This document shows positions 11,524 to 22,623 of a DNA stretch of 64,000 nucleotides, in pieces. The notes beneath the pieces are model-generated. The model did no database searches. It had not been told where the DNA came from and was given only the letters and a program-made list of their open reading frames with translations. Position numbers and translations under genes: made by a program. The stretch is from Xiphydria camelus (Eukaryota; Arthropoda; Insecta; Hymenoptera; Xiphydriidae). The stretch covers positions 22,830,190-22,894,189 of the forward strand of contig OY783200.1 in assembly GCA_963678675.1 (NCBI GenBank), given 5' to 3'. Position 1 is the stretch's first letter, and every line of letters begins with the position of its first letter.

Positions 11524-12330
11524 GTGAGTCGCGCGGCCGAGGCCGATGTTGTTTCACCCGCGTGCAAATCCGAGGGATACCAGTGCGGTGGGGAGGGATC
11601 GAGGGTGAGTGACGGGCTACGCACGAGATGGAGGTACCGGGCGACGACGACGACCACCGCCGCGATAACGACGAGGGATGGAACACGGCTGGAAATAGGG
11701 GAAACGCTGCGACGTGTGGACTGTTGTAAAAGGTGGGAGATTGCGGGGGTGAGGCAGTGTGCGTAGCCGGACGGAGGGTGGCGAATGAAGGCTTAGGGCT
11801 GGAAAATATTGTATATACATACGTTCGTCCCGGGGTGGCTCGTGTGTGCACGCGCGCTTGCAACGGCGCGCGAGGAATGCGAGGTAGTCACGAGGACCCC
11901 GCGCGACATCGGTTATCGCTGTAGGAGTTTTGCATTGAAACGAAAAAAAAAAAAAACGGATTAATTGATAATATTATTATATATTTAGGAGGAACGCGAT
12001 TAACGCGGCAAATTGAAGGGAAGGAAAGGGAAAACGCGCAAATAAAAGAGAAAGAACCGTGGAGGTGTTTGGGGGTGCGCGCGTGCGCAGCAGAGGCCAC
12101 CGACGCGTGTTGTTATTTAGCCCCCCCCCCCGATGCATCGCTCTCGCCCGCGCACCCTTATATAATATAATATACATAGACGGTACCATACATGATGATG
12201 AATTATTATTATTATTAATATTATTATTATTATCATCAAAGCATCAAAATATTCATAAGTTATCGAACCGTTTGTTTCTCTCTCAAACAATATATGTTTT
12301 TCTATATCTCTCCGTAAAGCAAATAATAAA
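11524..12330 (+). other. Rap1 3' untranslated region and polyadenylation signals
   Basis: No further coding sequence is seen after the Rap1 stop. AATAAA hexamers at 12041-12046 and 12325-12330 are candidate polyadenylation signals. A C-run near 12121 and an ATT-rich microsatellite at about 12195-12232 lie in the same stretch. Confidence 0.5.
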
Positions 12331-12855
12331 AATTCAGTAAATGTTACGATACGCGTCGTCGGACATCGGGTGTCGCGAGTTGACAGAGGGAACGCGCGAG
12401 CGCGCGCTTTGTCCACGAGTGCTTCCAGGTTCCTCTCCGTTCACGCGTCAAAATCGCTTGGCTACGAGCGAGTCGACGTCCCCGCGATTAAGGTGAGATT
12501 AAAGCAGCAGTGGCCGGACGGTTGAGATCGGTGGCCAGACGAAACATAAAAATATATGTAGCAGATTTCATTGAGCGTTATAACTAGATGGAATTTTTTC
12601 GCGGAATTTTTCCTATTTTATTAGAGATTCCTTCCCGGTGATCGATTCTTTTCACCGCGTTCAATGATTTATGTTATGCGTCGATACGTCCGGATATTGT
12701 GGTGTGTCTGGCCACTGGTGCTTTTACCTTGACCGTCTTCGTGCTCAAGGTAATCGTCCCGATAGCCGGACGACGAAACCGAGTATCCGGACAGGCGTAA
12801 AAATTCATAAAGCAGATTTTACTCGGGGTTCTCTTTCTAGTGATACTTTCTTTAT
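12331..12855. other. Intergenic, no gene seen
   Basis: Between the Rap1 3' end and repeat C copy 1. Contains only short chance frames and no recognisable element. Confidence 0.35.
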
Positions 12856-13212
12856 ACAGAGTTGCCACAGATTTTTATTAAAAAGATTGCCTGACTTTTC
12901 CGAGCTTTCCACGACAAAAATTGCATTTTTTGTCATGGCAGTATAAACGCAAAGGTTGTTTTGCATCTGCAAAAACGAATAAAATCTTTTAAGATTAAGT
13001 AATTACAAAAGAACCTTCATGATATTTTACTTGTTTTTACAGATACATATAAAATTGGGTATAAATCCCTATTTATTATCTCAGACGCACATAGAGTCCA
13101 ATGAATTCCTATTCGTCCTTCTAAAAATTTTCCAGCGGATATCTAGAATCACTGTGTTAAAAGCACGTCAGATTCCCATAGAAGTCTTTCCAGATCTGTG
13201 GCAACCCTGGCT
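12856..13212. mobile_element. Foldback repeat family C, copy 1
   Basis: Starts gagttgccacagattt and ends agatctgtggcaaccc, an inverted pair. The interior includes tccaatgaattcctattcgt and cagcggatatctagaatcac, shared with copies at 17.0, 29.9 and 49.0 kb. A 124-codon frame here is repeat-derived: a similar peptide appears in the 30.0-kb copy. Confidence 0.65.
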
Positions 13213-13487
13213 ATACATTCGTAATTTATTAAGGTTTTTTCCACTAGCCAGCCGTCCCTTTTTATCCTATTCAAATAATTTGAATTACACTCAGACGCGT
13301 CCGGCTACCAGGACCGTATCCTACTATCGGGACAGTTACCTCGGCAGCGGCTACGACTATACGTCCCCCCCCTCGGAAAACGCAGCGTGGTAAATGCAAA
13401 CGACGAGAACCGTAATCTTCCGCGACGATCGACTCTACGCGCTGCTTCTTCCTCCTTCCCCGTATTCGCCCCGCTCTCCCACCCCGT

Positions 13488-16400
13488 CTAGAACGTGATC
13501 CGCAGCGACGTCAGCGCGGTCATCACGCCCGCCGCGACGATTCCGCGAAGACCGGCGAGCCGCGCGGACGAGCCGGTCATGTTGCAGCAGTTGTTCGTCG
13601 CCTCCTCCACGACCAGCGGGTAATACTCGTTCCAGAACGCCAGCGCCTTGTAGTCCACCGCGTTCGCGTCGCTCATCTCGATGGTCCTGTTGACTATGAG
13701 AATCCTGGGCGACTCCTCGGCGAACGGCTCCCACTTGACGTTCAGCTGCGAGGGGTTGCCGGTGCGCGCAAAGTTCGCAAACGCCGTCATCATCACGTCC
13801 GCCGTCCTCTTGTCGGCGGCGTTCCACTGCACCGGGCCGGCCACGGCGTACGGCAGACCCCAGACGAACTGCAGCTCGAACATGTGCGGCACGCCCGCCC
13901 AGTCGGGCACGTCCCTGATCACCGCGGGCGTCCGCGGCCGGTAATCGAATCTGTACACGAAGGCGCGCTCGTACCTGGACACCTTGCCGGCCAGGAGCGT
14001 CAGCCCGGCCGCGTAATTCTTCTCGGTTTGCAGGTCCAAGTAGCGGTCGCGCAGCAGCCGACCGTCGGCGTTCGGCGGGTGCGGCCTGTAGAAGAAGATC
14101 ACCGCGTCCGCTATCATTTGCGGCCTCACCTCGCAGGTGCTGTTCTCGTCGGGCATCTCCACCGCGGCGTAAGTCTCGTCGACGATCATCGACTCGAACC
14201 GCGAGAGCGACAGGCGGCCCTCCGCGTCGTCGCCGATCGCCTCCATGTAGGCGAGCGCCTGCTCGGTCCTCGTGTAGCCGGCCAGCAGCGGCACGGCGTT
14301 GAAGTTGCCGCCGTCGAGGAGGTCGCGCGGGTGTGCCGGCAGGAACGGCTCGGAGGCGTTGTTCGTCTCGTAGTCGACGATCGGGCCCCAGGTCTCGATG
14401 TCGGACGTCTCGCGCACGAGGATCGTCGCGTCGACTCGGCGCAGGCACTGCATGAGGGCCGAGGTCGGCGTGCGGTAGCAGCCGAACTTCTCGGCGACCG
14501 TGTCGACGATCCGCGCCTCCAGGTCGGGCGTGCGGACGGACCCGACCGCGTCGCCGCTCATCGCTATCGCCTTGGCGAACTTGCCGCGGCTCAGCGGGCT
14601 CAGCATGTGCAGGCCGACGCTGATGGCGCCCGAGCTGTGGCCGTAGATCACCACGTTCGTGGGCGAGCCGCCGAAGAGCCGGATGTTACGCTGGATCCAG
14701 TCCAGTGCGGCGATCTGGTCCAGCATGCCGTAGTTGCCCGACGCCTCGGCGTCGGTCGTCGTGAAGAAGCCGAGGATGTTGAGGCGGTAGGCCACCGTCA
14801 CCGCCAGTACCTGAAGAGCGAGGAATACTGAAACGGGCTTTGCAGTGTGTCCCCTATTTTTTTTAGGCTTCCCCTTTTCACCTTTAAATTCGCCATTTTC
14901 CTCTAAAACCACTTATTATTCAGGTTCTCGGTTGAATTTGTCTTTTTATCGTTCAAGTTTACGTGAAATGGATCGAAATTAGTCAAATTTTTGTTTTTCC
15001 TGAAATTACATAACTCCTGCTTTATCTATCTGCATCGATATTTCATTTGAAATGTTGTATTAACGCTTCTTATCAGAAATTCGATTTGACAAATGGTCTC
15101 TTGGCCTTAAATCAGATTGTGGTACTCGGATTGAAGTAACATAACATGAGATATACAATCTTTTAGAGTTACAAAAATATCATTCATTCACTTCATAAGT
15201 ATTAGCGCTTCATTATACATCTTTAAAATTGTTAACAATTTCCCCTTTTCCCCCTAAAATTGATTAAGTAGAGGCTGTAAACCTCCGAGGGGGTATCTCA
15301 GCTGTCAGCTCCGGGATGGCGAATCGCGCGAGATCGTCGCCCCGGTTACACCCACCTTTTGCTTGATAACGAAAACCGACGCGTCCCAGATCGCCGGCGT
15401 CCCGGTGTTGAAGTCGCCGCCGTGAAACCAGACCATCACCGGCCATCCGTCGGGGGGTCTGTTACCTGCGTCAATCGTCAGCGTTTACGAACCGCCGAAA
15501 GTGCGTCGGGTTGCGCAACCCGTCGCATTCGAAGGGGTTCCGTTCTCCGCTTTACGTACTTCCGGTCTTTTCACCGCGCCACCGCGGGGCGTTGAAAATT
15601 CATCGCGTCGCACTCGTTTCATTAGCATCCGCTGTTTGTCAGCGGCGCGATAAACGCGCCGGGAAAGACCCTCGTTATTCGGAGTCGTCGCCGCGGGGAT
15701 AATGGCGAGGAACGCCGGTCCCTTTGTCGGGCGCCGGTGCCAAATTCTCGGGGTTGCCGTACCGCCCCGGAGACGGCGCACAGTAGCGTGCCAATTACGA
15801 TAATAGCGAACGCGACGTCCGACTCGTTATCGCGTCGCGTTTGCGCGAATAATTGAAATTCTTCGGGAAGCGGGCACTCCGCCGACGGAGTACAAAGGAC
15901 CGTCGATTCCCGATGTACGCGTCTTACCGCGTAAGACTCGTCGAACCCCACGCGATGTCGCGATAACTCATGCGACCGACGTTAATTCCTCGTCGAACCA
16001 CCTTGACCCCGGAGGGCTTCTCGTTGAAGCGACTCGCCGCGGATCGAGGGGGCGCGCGGTGATAACGATTAGGGGGGCGAGAGGAGCGCGTGGCTCGCGC
16101 GCCCCTTCCACTTTACCACCGGCCCCGAGAAAAGCTCGCGAGGAATGGGAGGGGGGTGTACAACCGCCCCGAGTTCGGTCTGGCCTCTCGGTTCGGTTCT
16201 ACTTACGAAAGTAATGGAAAGGAAAGGTTTCGTGACTGCCGTCTGCTATCGCGGCATCTCCGCCGGCCCTAAAAGATCGCGTGCCACTACGCGCACCAGT
16301 TACCGTTACCGCTACCAGGTACATGGCTGTATCGACCGAGCAAACGTGGGGCTCGAACGTGTGATTTACTTGCCAAATCGTTCTCCGGGGCCTAATTCTC

Positions 16401-18556
16401 GGGCCGGCCCTCCTTTTTTCGCCGCGCGAAAACTGCGCGGCGATTGGCGTTTCACGCCGCGCGCGCGCGAATTGCCGAAGAAATAATGTTTTTTTTGGGG
16501 GATACCCGATCGCGGTGGGTGGCCGGTATCGGTACGATCGTCTACTTGTACACTGAGGGAATGAATATTGCTGGTGTCGAGAAAATGTTTTCTTCGATCG
16601 AAAGCATGATATGATTTCAGGATCAAGTCGTGGCTTTCTTCGCGTGAGAAAATATCTGATAGGCTCGAGTAATTGTTCTTTGTTTGCCCAGGAAGAATTT
16701 GTTGTTCTCGCGACGGTTTCCTTGAATCGAGAATATGACGTATTCTTTGATCAGGAATGTATATTTCATCTTCGTGCAGGAAAATATTTGATAGGCTCGA
16801 GTAATCGATGTTTTTTTTGCGCAGAGAAAATTTCTTGTTACCACGACGGTATTCTTGAATCAAGAATAGGTATTCTTTGATTAAGAATATATGTTCTTCA
16901 AATCAGTATTTGTCTGATCAAGAATTTGTATTCTTAAAAATTTGTAAGAGATGATATGTTTTTGATTCGAGAAATATTTTTTTGACACTAGCAATTACTC
17001 CTCTCAATGTACATCGCCGGTTTCAGTTTCCATTGAAAAAATATTACAGAATTGCGTAGATTCTAATGGAAAACTTGTAAAAGTCCCATAGAATCTCCTT
17101 AGAAATTTGATATGCTTTTGACACAGCCACTAATAAAAATCTGAGAGGGATGAATAAGAATTCATTGGATTCCATGCGTATCAGTAGAGACAAATAAAAT
17201 TACGAATAGAATGGCGTGTACCGTTCTTTATTTTCTTTGTGGGATTTTATTTGCTTTTACGGATAAAAATAAAATTCTGTAGAATTTAGTCTGAAATAGT
17301 CAAGGGAAAGTCAGGAAATTCTATAATTAAGCTTTTTTACAGCCACCCTGAATCCAATGAATTCCTATTCATCCTTCTCAAACTTTCCCAGAGAACATCT
17401 GGAAATGCTGTGTCTGAAGCACATCACAGATTCCTATAGAAATTATCCATGAGAATCCGTTTTTCACCGCTTAAATTGATTCTTCAAAAACGGTTCCATC
17501 GAGACAAAACATCGCGAAGGGATTCCCATCGACTATTCACTGTTCCAGTTCCTCGCGCACAGAAGCTTTTGACCTTTCGCGTCTTCCGGAGGCTGATGAA
17601 TTATTTCAAGCGCACCTTTCCCAACCCCCGCTCATCGCCCTACCGATCGCCGCCACTCAAGCGCACTTTGGAAACGAACTCCGAGGGAAGTACAATAATA
17701 CCGCAGTTTCCGTTTTCTCTTTCAGACGATCCTTATCCGCCCGCTTATTCGTCATCAAGCTGTATTATTTAGTTTAATATCAGGAAGGTTATCGCCGTGG
17801 CGTCGTCACTGCGGAGGATGGAATCGCGTGGCTCGCCGTTCGCGCGGGGTGGTATGGCGCGCCGCGAAAGTTCCGCCCGGCGATACCCTAATCGCCCCGC
17901 GCGAGGAGGCTACCAGGAACCACCGCCGTTTCACTCAGGACGGCGGGCGCGGTCACGCGATCGCCTCGGCCCTTTCTTCCCCCCTCGATTGCGACGCGCC
18001 ATCGCTCGACTACTCACCGTCCGGCACGAAGACGTTCAGGAAGAGGCAATCCTCGCTGACCCCCGGGTCCTCTTCCTCGCCCGGCAGCACCCGCCTGTAA
18101 AGATTCTCGTGCAACTTCCGCCGGCCCGCGATCTGCATGCAGGACGGCCAAAAGTGCGAGGCGTTCCTCACGCCGTCCCAGGACGGCGGCGGGTCCGTCA
18201 CCGGGGCGGAGAAGCGCCGCTTTCCCAGCGGCGGCTGAGCGTAGGGAACGCCGAAGTACACCGTGACCCTCTGCGTGCGGCTCAGCGTGATCTGTCGCGC
18301 AAAATGAAATATCTCGCGACTGTGTGGAAAATCGACCGCTCCCTCGCACCTCCGCGCGATGCGAATTTATCGCGCTAATTCGAGAGACCGCGCGCTTCAC
18401 CTCGCGTCCGGCGAGCGTTCCCTGGGCGGGCACGTTGACGGTCGGCGGATCCTGGGTGATCCCCTGGCGCGCGTGGGTCCTCTGAGGACGCACCGGGGGC
18501 AGGCTGGTCCCGAGGAACAAGAGCGACGCGAAGACCATCCACGCGACGTGCTCCAT
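13488..18556 (-). CDS. Secreted carboxylesterase / cholinesterase-like enzyme
   Basis: An alpha/beta-hydrolase of the type-B carboxylesterase family that hydrolyses carboxylic esters outside or at the cell surface. Four exons on the minus strand, 18556-18401, 18291-18018, 15465-15356 and 14810-13488, join in phases 0, 1 and 0 to give 620 residues. An N-terminal hydrophobic signal peptide (residues 1-18), YFGVPYAQPP, EDCLFLNV, the oxyanion loop HGGDF (158-162) and the nucleophile elbow GHSSG are present. The inferred triad is Ser239, Glu363 (in GYTRTE) and His489 (in GVPHMFELQFVWG), so the enzyme should be active. The C-terminus is hydrophobic after NMTGSS, resembling a GPI-anchor signal as in insect acetylcholinesterase. 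Introns hold elements B2, C2 and F1. It is not a typical acetylcholinesterase sequence; the substrate is unknown. Confidence 0.94.
14838..15283. mobile_element. MITE family B, copy 2 (in esterase intron 3)
   Basis: The decayed left end gggctttgcagtgtgtcccc and right end aggctgtaaacctcc enclose the family B interior (tcttttt, gaaatggatcgaaatt, gacaaatggtctcttggcct). The whole element lies between exons 3 and 4, so removal by splicing leaves the protein intact. Confidence 0.75.
16549..17011. mobile_element. Repeat family F, copy 1, with internal tandem duplication
   Basis: Left end tacactgagggaatgaat, right end gacactagcaattactcctc then tcaatgta, forming an inverted pair. Inside, a unit of about 130 bp is repeated: aaaatatctgataggctcga at about 16649 and aaaatatttgataggctcga at about 16780. 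Lies in the large esterase intron 2. A 165-codon minus-strand frame here follows the duplication and is not a gene. Confidence 0.65.
17025..17460. mobile_element. Foldback repeat family C, copy 2 (in esterase intron 2)
   Basis: The left arm (acttgtaaaagtcccataga, gagagggatgaataagaatt) and right arm (aattcctattcatccttctc, tcctatagaaattatccatg) are complementary over about 180 bp around a middle of about 60 bp. A fragment of family D (ttacagccaccctgaatcca) is fused near 17340. Confidence 0.65.
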
Positions 18557-18911
18557 CGTACCGGCTCACCGATCGACTGACTGATCGCGGCGAGACGCGC
18601 ACCGCGGGTCTTTCTCGGCTCGCGTGACTGGAACCCCTCTCGAGAAAGAGAGAGAGAGAGTGAGAGAGTCGTTCTCCAGGGGGAGATTGCGAGGAGGAGG
18701 CGCGCGCCCTCGTCGCGGGGGCAGATCTCAGCTGGTGATCGCGGAGCGACGATGTCGGCTCTGCGCGCGAATCCTCGGACCGCGATCCTATCGTCCCCGT
18801 TTATCATTTGCAGAGTCATTCGCGGGACGAAGGGACTTCTTTGGCTCGGCTTTTCTCGCCGTCGGGTTGAAAGATTTAGCTGGCTCGAATTATTGGTCGA
18901 AATAACAATGG
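18557..18911. other. Upstream flank of the esterase gene
   Basis: Presumed promoter/5' leader region of the minus-strand esterase. CpG-rich, with a short GA microsatellite at about 18647-18667. No recognisable core promoter motif could be assigned with confidence. Confidence 0.35.
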
Positions 18912-19600
18912 AGGGGTGTACATTTACCAAGGGATACATTCATTTAATTGCGTTATTTGTCGTTTTGCGAAAAAAAAAAATCATTCCGATAAAAGTTATT
19001 TGACGTCGAGCGCCACGTGTAATACGTGTAAGTGGTTTTTGATGGGATACGTTGTTTGCGAGATACGAAGGTCACCTCTATTTTTTTTTTTAATGGAACA
19101 CGACATTTTTGCTCTTATCGAAATTGTAGAGCTCGTCGAGATGGACGGAAAAGGTGTAAGGTGAAAGGCGCATTCGTTGGACCGTTTGTGAGATATTGCC
19201 GCTCAAAATATAAGAGTAACTTTAGAAATTCCATGCAATTCCTTAGGGAAACGTGATGTGTATTTTAAAACAGCAATTCCGAATACCCACCAATTAAAAT
19301 TTGAAAAGAATAAATCGAAATCTATTGGATTCCATACGCATATGCAGAAACAAATAAAATCCCATAAAAATAAATGCCGTTCTATTGGTAATTATCAGTT
19401 TTTGTTGTTCACACATCTCGATGAGCTCTAATTTTTATAAGAACGAAAGTGTCGAGTTCCATTTGAAAAATACAGATGACTTACATGTATTATACGTCCT
19501 CCTCGACACCAAATTACTTTTATTAGAAAGATTCTTTTGTAAAATAACAAATAACGGAAATCAATGGATGTGACCCATGGTAAATTTACACCCTGTATAT
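18912..19600. mobile_element. Inverted-repeat element J with a nested family C fragment
   Basis: The left end (ggggtgtacatttaccaagg) and right end (ccatggtaaatttacaccct) are an inverted pair of about 22 bp. The interior contains gggatacgttgtttgcgaga and a family C half-element at about 19228-19395 (attggattccatacgcatat, acaaataaaatcccataaaa). No transposase frame is visible, so it is non-autonomous or decayed. Confidence 0.55.
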
Positions 19601-19810
19601 TCATTTGAATTAAGGAAATTGTGTGTAATACGATACTCTTTATTCACAGCAATTATAAGTGTTCCGAACAAACGATGGTCGGAATATGAATATCGATCCT
19701 TGGCAATTAGCATCACCGCGATATATATACCTCGGTAATTTTTAGGGTCAATCTCGACATAATGCGCGAGCGGTATATTTCGGCGAATCTACTTAAAATA
19801 ATCGAGTATA
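19601..19810. other. AT-rich spacer, nothing recognised
   Basis: Short AT-rich spacer between elements J and A copy 4, with no coding signal. Confidence 0.3.
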
Positions 19811-20007
19811 CCATACGAGACTAAGCATACTCGCCAGGAAAAAAAACTTCAGTCGTTGTTATCTCATTATTTATGAACATTTGGCCTGCACCGATATAAG
19901 ACGCTGTCATATATAAAAATGTAATCTTTAAAAATATACATAAATATGAGCCAAAAGTTCATAAATAATGGAGTAATTAGTGATCAAAGTTTTTCCCCGA
20001 CGAGTAT
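19811..20007. mobile_element. MITE family A, copy 4
   Basis: Begins ccatacgagactaagcatac after TA and ends near ccccgacgagtat. The body (ttatctcattatttatgaac, ttcataaataatggagtaat) folds back on itself. Both ends are diverged from the consensus. Confidence 0.75.
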
Positions 20008-20364
20008 CGAAATGAACGTAATTATATGAATTAAAAAAAATATATACAACTGATTGAATGAATTCAAACCAACTAGATCGATTCAACCGATATTTATTCT
20101 CGGTGTAGGAGCCCGCGGGGGAAATTATTCTTCCGCGATTGATCGACGTGCAGAGGTCGTCCGCGCAACTTTGCCGCATCCGTACGAAACGCTGACCCGC
20201 GGTGCGTCGTGATATTCACCCGGGGCGTTTCGCGTCAGGTGTCGGGTCGATGGAACGATTTGCATACGAAGCTCGGCCACGCTACGAGACGACGAGCGGC
20301 GCGAAACGCCATCGAGAAAGCTGCAGGAGCTTCTCGCGGTGAATCGCGTGCAACGTCGAGTGGG

Positions 20365-20640
20365 GGTGGCTGCAAAAACTTGATTATAGAATTTCCTGAT
20401 TTTGTCCTGACTATTTTAGATCAAATTGTATAGGCGTTCTCTGATATTCTTGTTCATACTAGGAGTTCTTGTATAACCGAGTCAACAGAACTGTAAATAA
20501 TTGTAATACAAGAATACGAGCTTGCAAAAATGTTTACACGGTTTTTTGGCAAAATATGGAAAATAAATTCTCGGATTTTTCCGGGTTTTCCAGTCTGAAA
20601 TAGCCAAATTTCCCCGACTGCTATGGGTACCTGGTATAAC
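20365..20640. mobile_element. Repeat family D, copy
   Basis: Starts gtggctgcaaaaacttgatt and contains ggatttttccgggttttcca, tgaaatagccaaatttcccc. It is closely related to the copy at 58.03 kb and to the fragments at 38.1 and 10.2 kb. Non-coding. Confidence 0.6.
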
Positions 20641-21357
20641 AAATAAAAATTGGAACAAATTAACTAATGTTCATAGAACGGGTTAAGACCCCGACCAAGA
20701 TAACCACCCCGACTGGTGAGACGCGACGTTATAATAATTCAGGATCGTTGAAATAAAGAACGACACGATTACACACACACAAAAGAGGTAAAAATATTTA
20801 AAAATTATTTTATTACAGTTGTGTATACCTATACACGGAAGTCTTATCGGTACGGTACGTGATTAACAATCGTAATAAATATTTACAGGGCAGGGATTTG
20901 AAAACCGATCAGATCGTGACGAATGCGCGGTGCGCGGAAGCCGATCGCATCTTCCGGCCGGTCTTTGACGCGGTAAGCCTTCGTTTTCGAAGGTGAACGC
21001 CGGAACGACGTCGGCGAGTCCCGAGGATTCTGGCGCGCGTTCCAGCTTTTTCTTTTTTTCTTACGCTCCACCAAACGACTTCACAGAAGCGAGCACCGGG
21101 TTCTTTTTCGTTTTGCCATCGCTTCGCACGACGAAGTTCGGTTTCGTTGCACGCGAAACGACGGTAGCACAATGTACACAATATTATAGCTTCCGATTGA
21201 GTATTTCCTAGAGCTGCGCGTCTTTTTCGCCGTGCCGTGTAATCCTCGAGTTCCCCGGCATGCCGTGAATGGACGTAATTACAAAGGAGTACGCGGGGTC
21301 GCGCGAACGCAGCTTCCGGCCGAAACTACGCCGACGCGTCTCCGTCGAAGAATAGAT
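20641..21357. other. Intergenic, no gene seen
   Basis: Short frames on both strands (up to 90 codons) with no recognisable product. No element boundary is found before MITE B copy 3 begins at 21358. Confidence 0.35.
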
Positions 21358-22110
21358 CAGGCTTCACAGTTTGTCCCCTATTCTTCTTTTTACCCTAGAA
21401 CTCGCGATTTTCCCGGAAAACTTGAGGTTTTTCCTTTACAACCGCCTATTATTCAACATCTTCATTGTGTTTACCTTTTAATTGTTTCAGATTGAGTAAA
21501 AAAGGGTCAAAATTATCAATTCATTATCGGCTAAAGTGGTACTACATATATAGCTCTTACTTTATCCATCCGTATAAATATTTCGTTTCAAATATAAGAA
21601 ATCTGGTTGAATTTAATGTTTCTTACCGGAATCTAGATTTGACAAATGGTCTCTTGTCCTTAAATCAGATTGTGATGCTCAGATTTTAGTTACTTCAGAT
21701 GAGAAACAAATGTTTCAGTTACAAAAACATCCTTTATTCGCTTCATAAATAATGGTGCTTCACTGTACATCACATTGAGGCTAAATTTACTCGCAAGGAA
21801 AGAAACGCTAATCACTATTATCTCATTATCAATGAATTTTCGGCCTGCATCGATATAAAACTTTATTCTGTTATAGATGAAAATGTAATCTTCAAGAAAG
21901 AATCATACAAATATGAGCCAAAAGTTCATAGATAATGAGATAATAATAAGTTTAGCCTCACATGGCATCTTAAGAATTGTTATTTTTTAAATCACTGCAC
22001 GTTTGTAACTTCTGGAAGCTCTCCTTTTTGTTGAATCGAAATGATCCCCTTTTCTGTCGGAATTTCCCCCATTTCCCCCGAAGTGAAACAAATAGGGGCT
22101 GTGAAGCCTG
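21358..22110. mobile_element. MITE family B, copy 3, carrying a nested MITE A
   Basis: Clean terminal repeats, caggcttcacag and ctgtgaagcctg. It is 753 bp rather than about 516 because MITE A copy 5 sits inside it at 21771-21965. Removing A restores the usual B sequence around ttcactgtacat and cttaagaattg. Insertion of A is therefore younger than this B copy. Confidence 0.85.
21771..21965. mobile_element. MITE family A, copy 5 (nested in B)
   Basis: Left end cacattgaggctaaatttac and right end ataataagtttagcctcaca then tgg. Both ends are preserved. Flanked by short cat repeats within the family B interior. Confidence 0.85.
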
Positions 22111-22623
22111 ATAAACCAAAGAAAAATAATGACAGGAGAGAAACGCGGGCGGGCGGCGAGCGCCGAGGTAAGCGTTTCTCCTTGCCGCGATCGGCGACGC
22201 GCGGCTCTTAAAAAAAACAATAAATAATTGGAGCAGAGACGTGGGCCTAGAAACTAAAAGAGTTACGATTAATTTTCGCTAATTTCGCAGAACTTTCCGC
22301 GGCGACAGAGTTCTTCGAACTCTGACGGTCGGTTGATAATGAGATTACCGACGCGCGTCAGCCTTCGGCCCGCGATTGGAAGATCAACGAAACACGAGTC
22401 CTGCGCGAGAGAAAGAGAGAAAATTAGGCAGCGCCGTCGTCGTCTCTCCTCGCGGTAAACCTTATAGAGAACGGTCTCTGCTGGATTCGAGATGCAACTA
22501 TTTAAATCTATGTACACGATATCCGTCGTTTAAATTATTCTATCGCGTCGCGAAAGGGAGCATTCCCACCGCGCGAGACTCCACCTCTCTTTTTCCTCGA
22601 GTTCTCGCACCCCGACTCTTCGC
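22111..22623. other. Downstream flank of lines
   Basis: Presumed 3' untranslated and intergenic sequence of the minus-strand lines gene. I see no clear AATAAA in the expected position. No repeats recognised. Confidence 0.35.

Noticed and set aside
13884..14831. 315-codon plus-strand frame opposite the esterase
   Set aside because: Antisense shadow of esterase exon 4; no recognisable content.
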